Shown here piece after piece: positions 19,001-27,034 of a stretch of DNA of 64,000 nt (position 1 is its first letter; the number at the start of each line of letters is the position of its first letter). Under the pieces are notes generated by a model. The model made no database searches. It was not told the origin of the DNA and saw only the letters and a program-made list of their open reading frames with translations. A program made the translations under genes and the position numbers. The DNA is from Acidobacteriota bacterium (GTDB lineage Bacteria; Acidobacteriota; Vicinamibacteria; Vicinamibacterales; UBA8438): NCBI GenBank assembly GCA_011523845.1, contig WTFV01000268.1, positions 1-64,000 of the forward strand, read 5' to 3'.

Positions 19001-19191
19001 CCGAGACGATGGCCATGGCGCACGCCGAGCTGGGGCAGTTCGCCGAGGCGGTCGAGTGGCAACGGCTGGCCATGTCGGTCGCGACCGAGGCGGGGCAGGT
19101 CGAGGCCGTGCGCAGAATGTCCGCCAACCTCTCCCTGTATCTGCGCGGGCAGCCGTGCCGCACGCCCTGGCACGCGGCCGAGCTGGGCTGA
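16057..19191 (+). CDS. Fusion of CRTAC1-type FG-GAP / ASPIC-UnbV protein with TPR protein
   Basis: 1044 residues from GTG 16057, which overlaps the previous stop as GTGA and follows gggaggga at good spacing. After a signal-like segment (about 30-45) comes an Ala/Arg-rich helical region (50-250). Then seven DxDxDGxxD loops (about 265-640), an ASPIC/UnbV-like domain (about 660-745, GARVRVTAE...ITWPAGGR), and a TPR region (about 770-1035) ending in CRTPWHAAELG. The C-terminal third matches the free-standing TPR proteins at 12341, 19198 and 41503. The fusion is direct evidence that these two protein types work together. It is the last gene of the operon and ends 6 bp from a convergent TPR lipoprotein gene. 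Confidence 0.93.
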   Translation: MSRAGSGEPSSREKRGVGRTTSRSGASVVAAALAAVLWAPSAEGQRGAGRDPGTADMVRRLDALAWESVYSNPYAASLRARALAAESPPAALPDRLRYRSQIARWLLNAGQSREAAATLEDILREAEGQPSVSRTFVSAVRQLLALSWLRASMQENCVREAAAGRCSAPPRRADVPSAVDAARRAIEEYARVLRDAPDESTLFGARWLLNLAYMAAGEYPLGVPEEWLVPPGAFRSDYDVGRFVDVAPRLGLDVAGRKGGSVMDDFDGDGDLDLFISSAGLFAVAAGDNPNQLRYFRNEGDGTFTDRTAEAGLEGLVSGLNLVQADYDNDGFLDLLVLRGAWLNAPHPNSLLRNNGDGTFSDVTERAGLSIPAPTQAGAWGDFDNDGWVDLYIGNESAEGTAHPANLFRNNRDGTFTDVAFEAGVAVVGFIKGVVWGDYDNDGRLDLYVTLLRPDEPNRLFRNEGPRPDRAWSFRDTAAEAGVQGPPVSFPTWFFDFDNDGWEDLFVSGFSGGLSDVVLERLGQPHRGQLPRLYRNNRDGTFSDLTRAARLDRIMVGMGSNFGDLDNDGFLDMYLGTGDPDYRMLVPNLMFRNAGGAFFQDVTSSGGFGHLQKGHGVSFGDVDGDGDQDVYHVLGGAFEGDTFPNALYLNPGHGNNWITLRLVGVGSNRRAIGARVRVTAETPAGDRDVHVTVGSGGSFGGSSLQQEIGLGNATRIRALAITWPAGGRTDVYRNVVVNRTFRVREGDAALTPVAVPRLNLRSAVPSGDSDRAEADVHRERALDAAAVGDWSVATGELRRALVLAPDDATLHLQLGMAAKLMGGDPDTAIGHLGNALRLDPQLGQARFAIGSLLEASGRPVEAIDYFRWAADGGPGGDEAAFRLARILRRSGRFEESLPYYERISGRSDARFGLALALVQLRRYREARDLLAAGIERHPWEAAFPLALARLLAAAPDDAVRDGSRALEVVQALAEAVRTTAVAETMAMAHAELGQFAEAVEWQRLAMSVATEAGQVEAVRRMSANLSLYLRGQPCRTPWHAAELG

Positions 19192-19197
19192 CGCGCG

Positions 19198-20820
19198 CTA
19201 CCCCAGCAGGCCCGGCTGGACCGGCGGCCCCGGCCGTTGCTCGGGCTCGTCGTCGCGCCACGGAGTGCGGCACGGCCGGCCCTGCCGGTAGATGGCCAGG
19301 TTGGCAGTCATCTGGTTCGCCAGATCCGGCCGTCCCGCGTCGCGCGCCACGTCGATGGCGACCTGCTGCCACTCGACGGCCCCCCGGAACTCGCCCACCT
19401 CCGCCAGGGCCATCGCCATCGTCTCGGCGACGCCGGTGGTCTTGTGGTCGGCCACCAGGGCCTGGATCAGCACGAGCGCCCGCCGGCCGTCCCGGACCCC
19501 GGCGTCCGGCGACGCGGCCAGCAGCCGCGCGAGGGCAATCGGGAACGCCGGCTGGTCGGGATGGACGCGGGCGGCGTCCGCCAGCCGGGAGCGCGCCTCG
19601 CGGTGGCGTCCGAGCCGCACGAGCGCCATCGCTTCGCCGAAGCGTGCGCCAGCGGCCTGCCCGGCGCCGGCGATGAGCCGGCGGTACGGCTCCAGCGATG
19701 CCTCGAAGCGGCCCGCGCGCCGCAGGGCGTCGGCGAGCCGCAACCGGATCTCGGGGGACGCCGGATTGCGGGCGGCGGCGGTCGTGAAGCGTTCGATCGC
19801 CTCGGCGTCGCGGCCGGCGCGTTCCAGCAGCGTGCCCAGGACGTAGTGCGCTTGGGCGAGATCCGGGTCGAGGCGCAACGCCTCGTAGAGCGCCGGCAGC
19901 GAGGCGCGCGGGTTTCCGGCGCGGTCGAGCGCCATTGCCAGGCTCAGGTGCAGGAGCGGATCCGACGGTTCGAGTTCGAGCGCCTGCCGGAACTGCCTGG
20001 CGGCCTCGGCGAAGTCCCCCCTGGCGTCGGCCGCAATGGCGAGCTCGCGGTGGACCCGCGGGCTGCGCAGGACGGTGGAGAGATCGGCCATCAGCGGGTC
20101 CGCCAGCGCCAGGCTGGCCCTGCCCGCGGCGGCGTCCGCCGCGCCGGGGCCGCCGCGCTGCAGATGGAGCTCGGCCAGCTCGACGTTGCCCAGCGCCCGA
20201 TGCGACATGGCCAGCGGATAGTGCACCACGGCGGCGCCCGGCTCCAGGCGCAGAGCAGCGTCGAAGTGTTCCACCGCGCGCGCGTGGTCCCCGACCGCCG
20301 CCGCGGCCCCGCCCTCGTGGTAGCGCACCACGGCGGCGCCCGGCTGCACCGATCGCGCGTGCGCCAGCACGGGCAGGGCCTCTTCGGGCCGCCCGAGGTT
20401 CAGGTACGTGCTCGCGAGCCAGATCAGGGAGGGAAAGTCGTCGGCCCGCAGGCGCCGGGCCTCCTCGAAGGCGAGCGCGGCTGCGGGCAAATCGCCCTGT
20501 TTCCAGAGGAGCTGCGCCAGGTAGTACGTCCAGCGGAACTCCTCCGGCGCGAGCCGGCGGGCGTTGCGCAGGCTGGGCTCTGCCGTCTCCAGGTAGTCCC
20601 CGGCCATCAGCAGCATGCCGAGGGCGCCGTAGGCCGCGGCGCGCTCCGCCCGACCCCCGCCGGTCAGCGCTTCCTCCGCGCCTCGTAGTTGCGACTGCAC
20701 GGCCGGGTGCATGTCGCTCAGGTCGGGCAGCGTCACCGGCAGTAGCGCCGGGCCGCTCCCCGGACCGCAGGCGGGCAGGACCGACAGCAGCAGCAGGCAG
20801 GGCAGGGGCGGGGTACGCAT
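19198..20820 (-). CDS. TPR lipoprotein (MHPAVQ...CRTPWRDDEP family)
   Basis: 540 residues. The lipobox LPAC gives Cys18. The leader motif LPDLSDMHPAVQSQL, about ten TPRs and the C-terminal CRTPWRDDEPEQ place it beside the 12341 protein. It is convergent with the operon that ends at 19191 and has its own start signal: a TACACT box (20829-20834) ends 8 bases before the ATG, suggesting a leaderless mRNA. No Shine-Dalgarno sequence is evident. It probably faces the periplasm while tethered to a membrane by lipid. Confidence 0.9.
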   Translation of the reverse strand: MRTPPLPCLLLLSVLPACGPGSGPALLPVTLPDLSDMHPAVQSQLRGAEEALTGGGRAERAAAYGALGMLLMAGDYLETAEPSLRNARRLAPEEFRWTYYLAQLLWKQGDLPAAALAFEEARRLRADDFPSLIWLASTYLNLGRPEEALPVLAHARSVQPGAAVVRYHEGGAAAAVGDHARAVEHFDAALRLEPGAAVVHYPLAMSHRALGNVELAELHLQRGGPGAADAAAGRASLALADPLMADLSTVLRSPRVHRELAIAADARGDFAEAARQFRQALELEPSDPLLHLSLAMALDRAGNPRASLPALYEALRLDPDLAQAHYVLGTLLERAGRDAEAIERFTTAAARNPASPEIRLRLADALRRAGRFEASLEPYRRLIAGAGQAAGARFGEAMALVRLGRHREARSRLADAARVHPDQPAFPIALARLLAASPDAGVRDGRRALVLIQALVADHKTTGVAETMAMALAEVGEFRGAVEWQQVAIDVARDAGRPDLANQMTANLAIYRQGRPCRTPWRDDEPEQRPGPPVQPGLLG

Positions 20821-20828
20821 CCGCTCCG

Positions 20829-20834
20829 AGTGTA
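20829..20834 (-). promoter_or_regulatory. TACACT box 8 nt before the 20820 start
   Basis: Minus-strand TACACT with an 8-base spacer to the ATG; candidate -10 element of a leaderless transcript. Confidence 0.45.
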
Positions 20835-20854
20835 ATCCGGCCGAGGGGACGAGT

Positions 20855-20891
20855 GCCCGGAGCCGGCGGAGGGCCGCCGCCGGCTCCGGGC
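20855..20891 (-). terminator. Strong hairpin after the TonB receptor gene
   Basis: A perfect 15-bp stem (20855-20869 with 20877-20891, G+C-rich) and a 7-base loop, about 50 bp beyond the receptor stop at 20942 and just upstream of the next gene's TACACT box. There is no T tract, so it may be a processing or Rho-assisted site. Confidence 0.65.
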
Positions 20892-20941
20892 ATTGGCTGG
20901 GAGAAGGCCGCCCGGCGCGGGTCCTGCTCGCGCGCAGACTC

Positions 20942-23900
20942 CTAGAAGCTCGCGGTGACCGCGACGCGGATGACCCTCCCTTCGAGCAGCTTGTCCGCGC
21001 GTTCCCATTGCGACAGGGCCTGGTAGCCGGCCCCGGTGCTGCCGCGCGCGTTGCGGGAGCCGGTCTGCCAGATCTCCACGCCCGCGTTGAGCGCGTTGAA
21101 GAACTCGAGCCGGGCGTCGTAGCGCCACGACCCGATGTTGAACACCTTCTGGACGTTGACGTCGAGTTGCGTCCAGTAGGGCACGAACTTGACGCTGTTC
21201 AGCGGGATCATCGGTACCCAGTAGGCGGTCGTGCTGGTGCTGATCGTCGTCGCTTCCTCCGGGACCAGCCGGCCGCCGAGGGAGCAGGGCGCCACGCAGT
21301 GCCCGGGCTGCCCGTAAAGCCTCTCGGAGTAGGTCCCGAGCAGCTCGTTGCTGGACGTGCGGTGCACGTACATGCCTTCCTGCAGGCCGCCCCAGTCGCC
21401 CGCGCCGCCCGGGTAGGCCTGGATCGAGCCGCCCATCTGCATGTCGCCGAGCCCCGGCAGCGAGAACGGCAACGCTCCCGACAGCTTGAACTCGTGCCGG
21501 AACGGACGCGGATAGCCGCCCGAGTTGCAGAAGCGCAGCTCGTTCGGGTTGTCGCCGCGGGCGAGAACGTCGGCGCAGTCGTCCACCTCGCCGCCGTAGC
21601 GCGTGCCGCCGGTCGACCGGTCGTAGTTGTAGATCGTGGTGCGGCCGGTGTCCTCCACGGTCCAGCCGCCGAACAGCGAGCCGCCGCCGGGGAAGCGGCC
21701 CTGGATGCTCAGCTCGAACCCGTGGTACACGTTCGAGAAGCCCGGGCCGCGCGTCCGGTCGATGTTGTCGGTCAGCACGCGCACGTCCGGATCGATGTTG
21801 AAGACCGTGACCGACCCGACCAGCGGATAGGGCCGGGCGAGCTCGAAGTAGCGTCCCGTGCCGGCCATCGCCGGGTCGGGGCTGCCGTCGGAGAGCGCCC
21901 CGAAATCGGCGAGATTGTATTCCCGGTTGTCGGCCGACCAGGTGTTGTGGAACGACCGCCGCCGGAACTCCATGCCGATCGACAGCCCATCCACCAGCTC
22001 CTGCTGCAGGCCGGCGGTCCAGATGTGGTTGTACTCCCGCGCGAAGTTGTCGAGGTCGGGCGTGTTGGGCGAGCGGATCCCGAAGATCTCCTGCCCCGGG
22101 CCGATCTCCCAGTTCTGGGCGATGTCGTCGCCGTTGCCGCCGTACGGGTTGAGGCCCGAGCAGGCGGTGCCGGCGGGGTTGAGGTGGCAGTCGAACCAGT
22201 CGCGCACGTCCGTGGCGCGGGTGGCGATCGAGTAGCGTTCCGGCAGGTAGACGCCCACGTCACTGACGTACTTGTTCCAGCCGAACTTCAGCGCCGTCCG
22301 CGCATCCCCGAACAGATCGTAGGCCACGCTGAACCGCGGCGCCCAGTCCGGTCCGAAGTACGGCAGGTTGTCGTTCCCGGGGTAGCTGTAGACGCCCACG
22401 AAGCGTCCGAGCGGCTTCGGCGTCGGGGGGACCGCTATGGAGGCGAAGTCCAGGCGTATCCCGTAGTTGATGGTCAGCCGGTCGATCGTCCACGAGTCCT
22501 GCGCGTAGAAGCCGCCGTTGTAGTTCAGGTTGGCCCGGGAAAACGCGGGGTGGTTGTACACGCCGACCGCGTTCGGGGTGCCGACGGTGCCGCAAGGGAG
22601 GCCGGCGGCCAGGTTCACGGCCGCCGCGTAGTGGTTGCAGTTGCCGTCGATGAAGTCGAGGCTCCGGCCGAGCGGGCTCGGGGCCGCGGAGTAGCGCTGA
22701 TCGAGATCGCCGTTGCTGCCGAAGGAGTACCGGCTGTGGCCGTGCGTGAAGTTGGTCCCGAACTTGAAGTTGTGGGAGCCGGTGACGTACGAAATCGCGC
22801 CGATCCACGACCAGCGGCGCATGTAGTTGTTCTCGATGTAGTTCTTCGCGCCGTAGCGGAAGTCGAGCCAGTCGTCGTTGCGGTGGACGACGTTGTACCA
22901 GGGGTCGCCCCCGGGAAGCTGGGCGAGATGCTGCGGCGAGCCGACCGTCGGGAAGCAGGGCGTGGAGAAGCAGGTGGCCATCTCGCCCACGCCCGGCCGC
23001 GGCTGCTCGATGCCCGGCTGGTAGCCGGGGTCCCAGTCGGTGTAGTTCATCGAGAAGCCGGCCTCGACCAGGGTCCGATTGCTGATCGTCGAGGTCCACT
23101 TGGCGGTTCCCGTGTCGTAGTGCGGCGAGGTCCAGGACGCCGACGCGGTCTCGATGTCGGTGCCGAAGCCGTGCTGGTGGAACCGGCGCTTGCGGACCTT
23201 GTCGAACATGGCGGAGAACTTGTTCCGCGTGCTGATCTGCCAGGTGAGCCGCAGGTTGCCGTTCGTGATGCTGTTGTCGTCGATGCCGGGGCTGCCGTCC
23301 CGGTAGATGCTGTTGGTCACGCCGGCGTTGACGACGTTGCGCCGCGCCGCCGCGTAGAACCACAGCCGGTCGCGGGCGAAGGGGCCGCCGACGGCGACGT
23401 TGTAGTCGTAGATCAGGTCGATCCGCGGCACCTCGGTGACGCCCACGTCGCCGAGCCGCTCGTTCCAGTTGTCGGACTGGAAGAACGACGGCGTCTGCCC
23501 GGCGAAGATCTTGCCGCTGTAGTTGTTGCCGCCTTCGGCGGGGATCATGTTCAGGCGCAGGCCGCCCTGCTGCGTCTCGGCGGAGTTGCCGGTCGTGGTG
23601 TACGAGGTCTCGGCCGCCAGCAGCGGGTTCAGGTAGGCCTGGTAGCGGCCGTCCTGGAAGATCGGGCTGACGTTCATGCCGTCGATCTCGATCGAGTTGT
23701 GGGCGGCGTCGAGCCCGCGGCCCATCATCTCGGACTGCTGCGCCCCGGCGGAGCCGCCGACGTCCGCCTTGTGGACCTTGACGCCGGGGATGAGCAGGGC
23801 GTAGGACCACGAGCTGCGGCCGGTCGGGATCGCCTCCTGGACCTCCTTGGTCAGCACCTCGATGCGCTGCACCTGCTGCACGTCGACGACCGGCGCGGCG

Positions 23901-24259
23901 CCGGAAACGGTGACCGTCTCCTCGATGCCGCCGACCGACATGGCGACGTCGAGGTTCAGCGTCACGTCGCCGAGCAGTTCGATCTGGTCGCGCACCTGGG
24001 TGCCGAAGCCGGGCAGCGTATACGTGACCGTATAGGTTCCGGGCCGCAGGTCGATGATCGCGTACTGGCCTGCGCCGTCGCTGATGGCGACGCGCGAGCC
24101 CTCGATGAGAGCGGGGCTTGCCGCCTCTATGGTAACCCCCGGCAGCACGCCGCCGGTGTTGTCCGTTACCTGCCCGGCGATGCGGCTCTGGGCCGCCGCG
24201 CCGGCGGGCAGCAACAGGAAGCCTCCGACGACGACCGAGAGAAGCGACCGGGAATGCAT
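20942..24259 (-). CDS. Oar-like TonB-dependent receptor with carboxypeptidase-regulatory N-terminal domain
   Basis: 1105 residues. ATG 24259 follows gaggaggga and opens a signal peptide ending AAAQS. Residues about 24-105 are a carboxypeptidase-regulatory-like beta-sandwich (GQVTDNTGGVLPGVTIE...LRPGTYTVTYTLPGF). Then comes a plug region (about 110-260) and a long beta-barrel ending in Phe (VAVTASF). Such receptors import large or unknown ligands across the outer membrane using TonB energy. A promoter lies upstream (TTGACT-17-TAATAG) and a 15-bp hairpin downstream, so it is monocistronic. It resembles the 37668 protein in its N-terminal domain, but the barrels differ. Confidence 0.93.
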   Translation of the reverse strand: MHSRSLLSVVVGGFLLLPAGAAAQSRIAGQVTDNTGGVLPGVTIEAASPALIEGSRVAISDGAGQYAIIDLRPGTYTVTYTLPGFGTQVRDQIELLGDVTLNLDVAMSVGGIEETVTVSGAAPVVDVQQVQRIEVLTKEVQEAIPTGRSSWSYALLIPGVKVHKADVGGSAGAQQSEMMGRGLDAAHNSIEIDGMNVSPIFQDGRYQAYLNPLLAAETSYTTTGNSAETQQGGLRLNMIPAEGGNNYSGKIFAGQTPSFFQSDNWNERLGDVGVTEVPRIDLIYDYNVAVGGPFARDRLWFYAAARRNVVNAGVTNSIYRDGSPGIDDNSITNGNLRLTWQISTRNKFSAMFDKVRKRRFHQHGFGTDIETASASWTSPHYDTGTAKWTSTISNRTLVEAGFSMNYTDWDPGYQPGIEQPRPGVGEMATCFSTPCFPTVGSPQHLAQLPGGDPWYNVVHRNDDWLDFRYGAKNYIENNYMRRWSWIGAISYVTGSHNFKFGTNFTHGHSRYSFGSNGDLDQRYSAAPSPLGRSLDFIDGNCNHYAAAVNLAAGLPCGTVGTPNAVGVYNHPAFSRANLNYNGGFYAQDSWTIDRLTINYGIRLDFASIAVPPTPKPLGRFVGVYSYPGNDNLPYFGPDWAPRFSVAYDLFGDARTALKFGWNKYVSDVGVYLPERYSIATRATDVRDWFDCHLNPAGTACSGLNPYGGNGDDIAQNWEIGPGQEIFGIRSPNTPDLDNFAREYNHIWTAGLQQELVDGLSIGMEFRRRSFHNTWSADNREYNLADFGALSDGSPDPAMAGTGRYFELARPYPLVGSVTVFNIDPDVRVLTDNIDRTRGPGFSNVYHGFELSIQGRFPGGGSLFGGWTVEDTGRTTIYNYDRSTGGTRYGGEVDDCADVLARGDNPNELRFCNSGGYPRPFRHEFKLSGALPFSLPGLGDMQMGGSIQAYPGGAGDWGGLQEGMYVHRTSSNELLGTYSERLYGQPGHCVAPCSLGGRLVPEEATTISTSTTAYWVPMIPLNSVKFVPYWTQLDVNVQKVFNIGSWRYDARLEFFNALNAGVEIWQTGSRNARGSTGAGYQALSQWERADKLLEGRVIRVAVTASF

Positions 24260-24590
24260 GCTCTTCCCTCCTCGTGTGACAGGCTCCGCGCGAACGAACG
24301 AGTACCCGTCATCTATTACAGTTAACACCGGGTGAAGTCAACCCTTGGAGCCTCGGCCGCCCTCGGCCGCGGGTCCGCGCCGAGCATGGCCTTCGAGGAG
24401 AGGCGCCATCCGCCGCGACGTGGCATGATTCGGGGTCTGAACGAGGCCCCGCCTTCATTCCCAGGGGTCTCGGACCAGCAGTCCGCGGCGAGGGGCGCAG
24501 GCTGCCGGCCGATGCGAACGCTGCTACCATCGGACAGCGAACCGCGGGCGGGATCGCCCCCCGCGGCCCGCTCGAGGGATCTGTTGCGGC
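24260..24590. other. Intergenic region between divergent genes
   Basis: 331 bp. It holds the TonB receptor promoter (24313-24341). The rest shows no convincing gene. A TACCAT hexamer at 24525-24530 could be a -10 box for the 24591 gene, which has only a weak ribosome site (gaggga, 11 bases upstream). Confidence 0.5.
24313..24341 (-). promoter_or_regulatory. Sigma-70-like promoter for the TonB receptor
   Basis: On the minus strand: TTGACT (24336-24341), a 17-bp spacer, then TAATAG (24313-24318). The region is locally A+T-rich compared with its surroundings. Confidence 0.5.
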
Positions 24591-25196
24591 ATGTCGCGTC
24601 CACGAACCGTTGACGACATCGTTCGGGCACTCGATGAGAATCCGGCGCTGCGCGAGGCGTTGCGAGACCGGATCCTGCCCCGCGAGCTCCTGGAGCTGCA
24701 CGGGAAGCTGGCGCTCCTTGCGGACCGCGTGGAGCCGCTGGCGGAGCGTCTCGACCGGATGGAGGAGGCGCTGGACGTGCTGAAGGGCGCCCATGCGCGG
24801 AACGTCGCCGAGCGCGACGTCGGCTTGATCGCACGCTCGCTGGGACTCCGGGATCCACGCGTCCTCAGCGCTGCGGACCTGTTCGATCTCGCGGCGGGTG
24901 CAGGCGCCGACACGAGCTCGAGTGCAGTGCAGAGCTACGTGCAGGCCGACCTCGTGTTCGAAGCCGCGGATGCGCGGGGTGAGACCTGTTACGCGGCGGT
25001 CGAGGTCTCCTATACCGCGAACGGTGCGGATACCGGACGGGCGTTGCGGAACTCGGTATTTCTGATCCGTTTCACCGGGTGCCCCTGCCAGCCGGTCGTG
25101 GCGAGCCTGCAGGTCGACGATTGCGTAGCGGATCTCGTCAAGTCGGGACGCATCCTCTGGTACCGCATGGCGCGCGAGGCGCCCGAAGCCGCCTGA
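24591..25196 (+). CDS. PD-(D/E)XK-like protein of unknown function, paralogue of the 27035 gene
   Basis: 201 residues. The N-terminal 65 residues are helical and coiled-coil-like (VDDIVRALDENPALREALRDRIL...). They are followed by KGAHARNVAERD, then QADLVFEA and AAVEVSYTA, whose Asp and Glu fit a PD-(D/E)XK fold with Ser in place of the usual Lys. It matches the 27035 protein over its whole C-terminal part, but lacks the expanded heptad repeats. I do not recognise a named family. The two copies flank decayed genes, so a duplication or mobile history is possible. Confidence 0.8.
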   Translation: MSRPRTVDDIVRALDENPALREALRDRILPRELLELHGKLALLADRVEPLAERLDRMEEALDVLKGAHARNVAERDVGLIARSLGLRDPRVLSAADLFDLAAGAGADTSSSAVQSYVQADLVFEAADARGETCYAAVEVSYTANGADTGRALRNSVFLIRFTGCPCQPVVASLQVDDCVADLVKSGRILWYRMAREAPEAA

Positions 25197-25237
25197 CTCC
25201 CGAGTGCGTCCGTTCGACCTCCCCCCAGTCCTCGGGA

Positions 25238-25404
25238 GCCCGTGGCGAAATCCCCGCTGCATTCGAGCGGCGATGCATCCCGCGTGGACGGCGTCGCTTC
25301 TCGGTCGAATATGCCCAATATGCTTCCTCGTCGCGCCTTGCCACGCGGGCGCCTCGCCGCTCTCGGTGCGACGCGGGGTTTCACCACGGGCTCCTGGGAG
25401 CCGG
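25238..25404 (-). mobile_element. MITE-like element with inverted ends, copy 1
   Basis: About 167 bp. Its two ends are inverted copies: gagcccgtggcgaaatcccc on the left, and on the right the complement of gagcccgtggtgaaaccccg. The interior aligns with 54499-54650 in opposite orientation, with about one difference in seven bases and one 11-13-bp insertion. It encodes nothing convincing. The radical SAM remnant's last codons and stop lie in its right end. Confidence 0.65.
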
Positions 25405-26118
25405 CTCACCGCGCAGTCGCGGGAGTTGCGCCCGCATCTCGTGGGGCGCCAGGCCGACGACGTCCGCGGCGGCCACGATGGTCTCCGCGTCGGCAGGGTA
25501 GAGGCGCCGGCGCGCCGCGACCAGTCGGGGATGGCACTCGACCGTGACGCGGTCGAACGGCTGGAGCAGCGCAGCGATGGCCGCGTCGTCCTCGGGCGGG
25601 ACGGCGCGCGGGTCGAAGAAGTTGCTCGCGTTGTAGAGCTTCGCAGCGCAGGTCGCCGGCAGCGGTCCGGTTTCCCGGAGCGCGGCCTTCAACTGACGCG
25701 GGATCGCGCCGGGCGGCGTCGGGCCGTCGAGCGTCCGTCGCCACAGGTCGCAGAAGGCGCAGGTGAAGGGGCACTCCGCGCCGGCGAGCAGCACGGTCAG
25801 CACCGGCGCGAGCGACCCGTCGAGCCGGCGCTCCCGTTCCCGGAAGTGGGCGATCGGACGCTCGGGGTCCGGATGCAGCTTCGGACCCCGCCGCGACTGT
25901 ATCCGGGCGGCCGCGTCGCGGTCTCCGCCGTGGGGCCCCGCCGTGGACGATGCCGATGCCGCCGAACCTGGGCCATCGCGAGCGGCCGCGTCGCGGTCTC
26001 CGCCCCGGAGCCTCGCCAGGGCGCCCGGGCCGCGGCCCGCGTGGCGCCCGGCGGTGGCGTCAGCGGGTCCGGTTGCGGCTCCGCGCCCGGCATCCGGGGG
26101 CGCTGAGGGTTCAGGCAC
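25381..26118 (-). pseudogene. Truncated radical SAM protein gene
   Basis: 245 codons from GTG 26118, which overlaps the end of the asparagine-synthetase-like remnant. The cluster CPFTCAFC (Cys about 116, 120 and 123) is the radical SAM iron-sulphur motif, and LYNASNFFDPRAVPPED and FDRVTVECHPRLV match the start of the barrel. After about residue 200 the expected rest of the (beta/alpha) barrel is absent. The reading frame runs through about 45 unrelated residues, and its last five codons and stop come from the inverted end of the element at 25238-25404. The first 75 residues are low-complexity and contain a duplicated 26-bp segment (about 25905 and 25979). Probably inactive. Confidence 0.7.
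25905..26004 (-). repeat. 26-bp direct repeat inside the radical SAM remnant
   Basis: The word cggccgcgtcgcggtctccg occurs near 25909 and again near 25984, 75 bp apart, coding the repeated GGDRDAAAR in the N-terminal extension. Confidence 0.6.
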
Positions 26119-26776
26119 GCGGCGCGTATCGCGCAAGGAAATAGCCGCGGTAGCGGTCGGTCTCGCCGGCGAACACCGCGCCGAACGCCTCGTCCCGCAT
26201 GGCCCCCTGCTGAAAGCGGCGCTTCGGGAAGACGGGCAGTTCGCGGCCCAGGACCTGCCGCACGCCGCGGCTCAGCACCTCTCCCTTCAGGGCGTACAGG
26301 CTTTCGTGCGACTCACGGCTGAGCGACGCGAACGGAATGCCCTCCGCCACCGCGATCACGCCCGGCGCCGTGTAGGGGCTGATCAGGTGGAAGCCGTACC
26401 GGCGGGCCGGCGCATGGCCGCGCACGCAGCCCCGGCTCAGGCCGCCGCTGTACATCAGCGAGTGCTTGATGGCGTCCACGCCCCAGCCCTCCTGGTACAA
26501 CATCCGGTTGGAGACGACGCTGCGGATGGTGAGCTCCGCGTTCTCCTCGATCGGGTAGTCCTTCAGGTTCTCGTCGCCGCCGTCGCCGTCGAAGAGCCAG
26601 CGCCACTGCGGGTGGCGGGCCCGGATGCCGGCCAGCAGGGCCAGGCCGACGGTGGCGCACTCGACGTCGAGCGGCTTGTAGTCCTCGATGACGGCCACCG
26701 CCTCCCGGGGATCTTCGTCCGGAACGAGGTTGGCTATTCGGTGAACCGAGCGTTCGGTGATGGTGCTGAGCGCCAT
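26111..26776 (-). pseudogene. 5'-truncated asparagine-synthetase-like gene
   Basis: 221 codons from ATG 26776; an in-frame stop lies at 26801-26803. It carries the second half of an asparagine synthase C-terminal domain (IEDYKPLDVECATVGLAL, WLFDGDGGDENLKDYP). The ATP pyrophosphatase loop SGGxDS and the glutaminase domain are missing, so the protein could not make the adenylated intermediate. The upstream 258 bp encodes no trace in this frame. It overlaps the radical SAM remnant; together they look like the ruins of a biosynthetic operon. A stand-alone function is possible but unlikely. Confidence 0.65.
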
Positions 26777-27034
26777 GACGAGATCGTCTCGGAGCGGATC
26801 CTACCAGTCACGCATACCGGCGGCGGGCAGCGTTCCAGCCTGGGGCGACAGTGGCCGAGGCGTCCCTCGGTCGGGCCGGCGGGCTGGTATCTCGCGGGCC
26901 CGGGGTGCAACGCCGGTTTCCATTCGCGGCGCCGATCGATGGTCGACGCGGTGTCGGGTTGCTGGTACCATTCCGGAAAGGCCGGGGCGAGGGCAGTGCC
27001 ACTCGTTGGCGCGGAACTTGCTTGCTCTGGAGTC

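Noticed and set aside
15883..19173. A 1096-codon antisense frame over the fusion gene
   Set aside because: Low-complexity composition and no ribosome site; the plus strand has regular DxDxDGxxD and TPR motifs.
20711..24325. A 1204-codon open frame antisense to the TonB receptor
   Set aside because: Its translation is Arg/Gly/Val-rich with no domain; the opposite strand has a signal peptide, a carboxypeptidase-regulatory-like domain and a barrel. It is a product of G+C-biased third positions.
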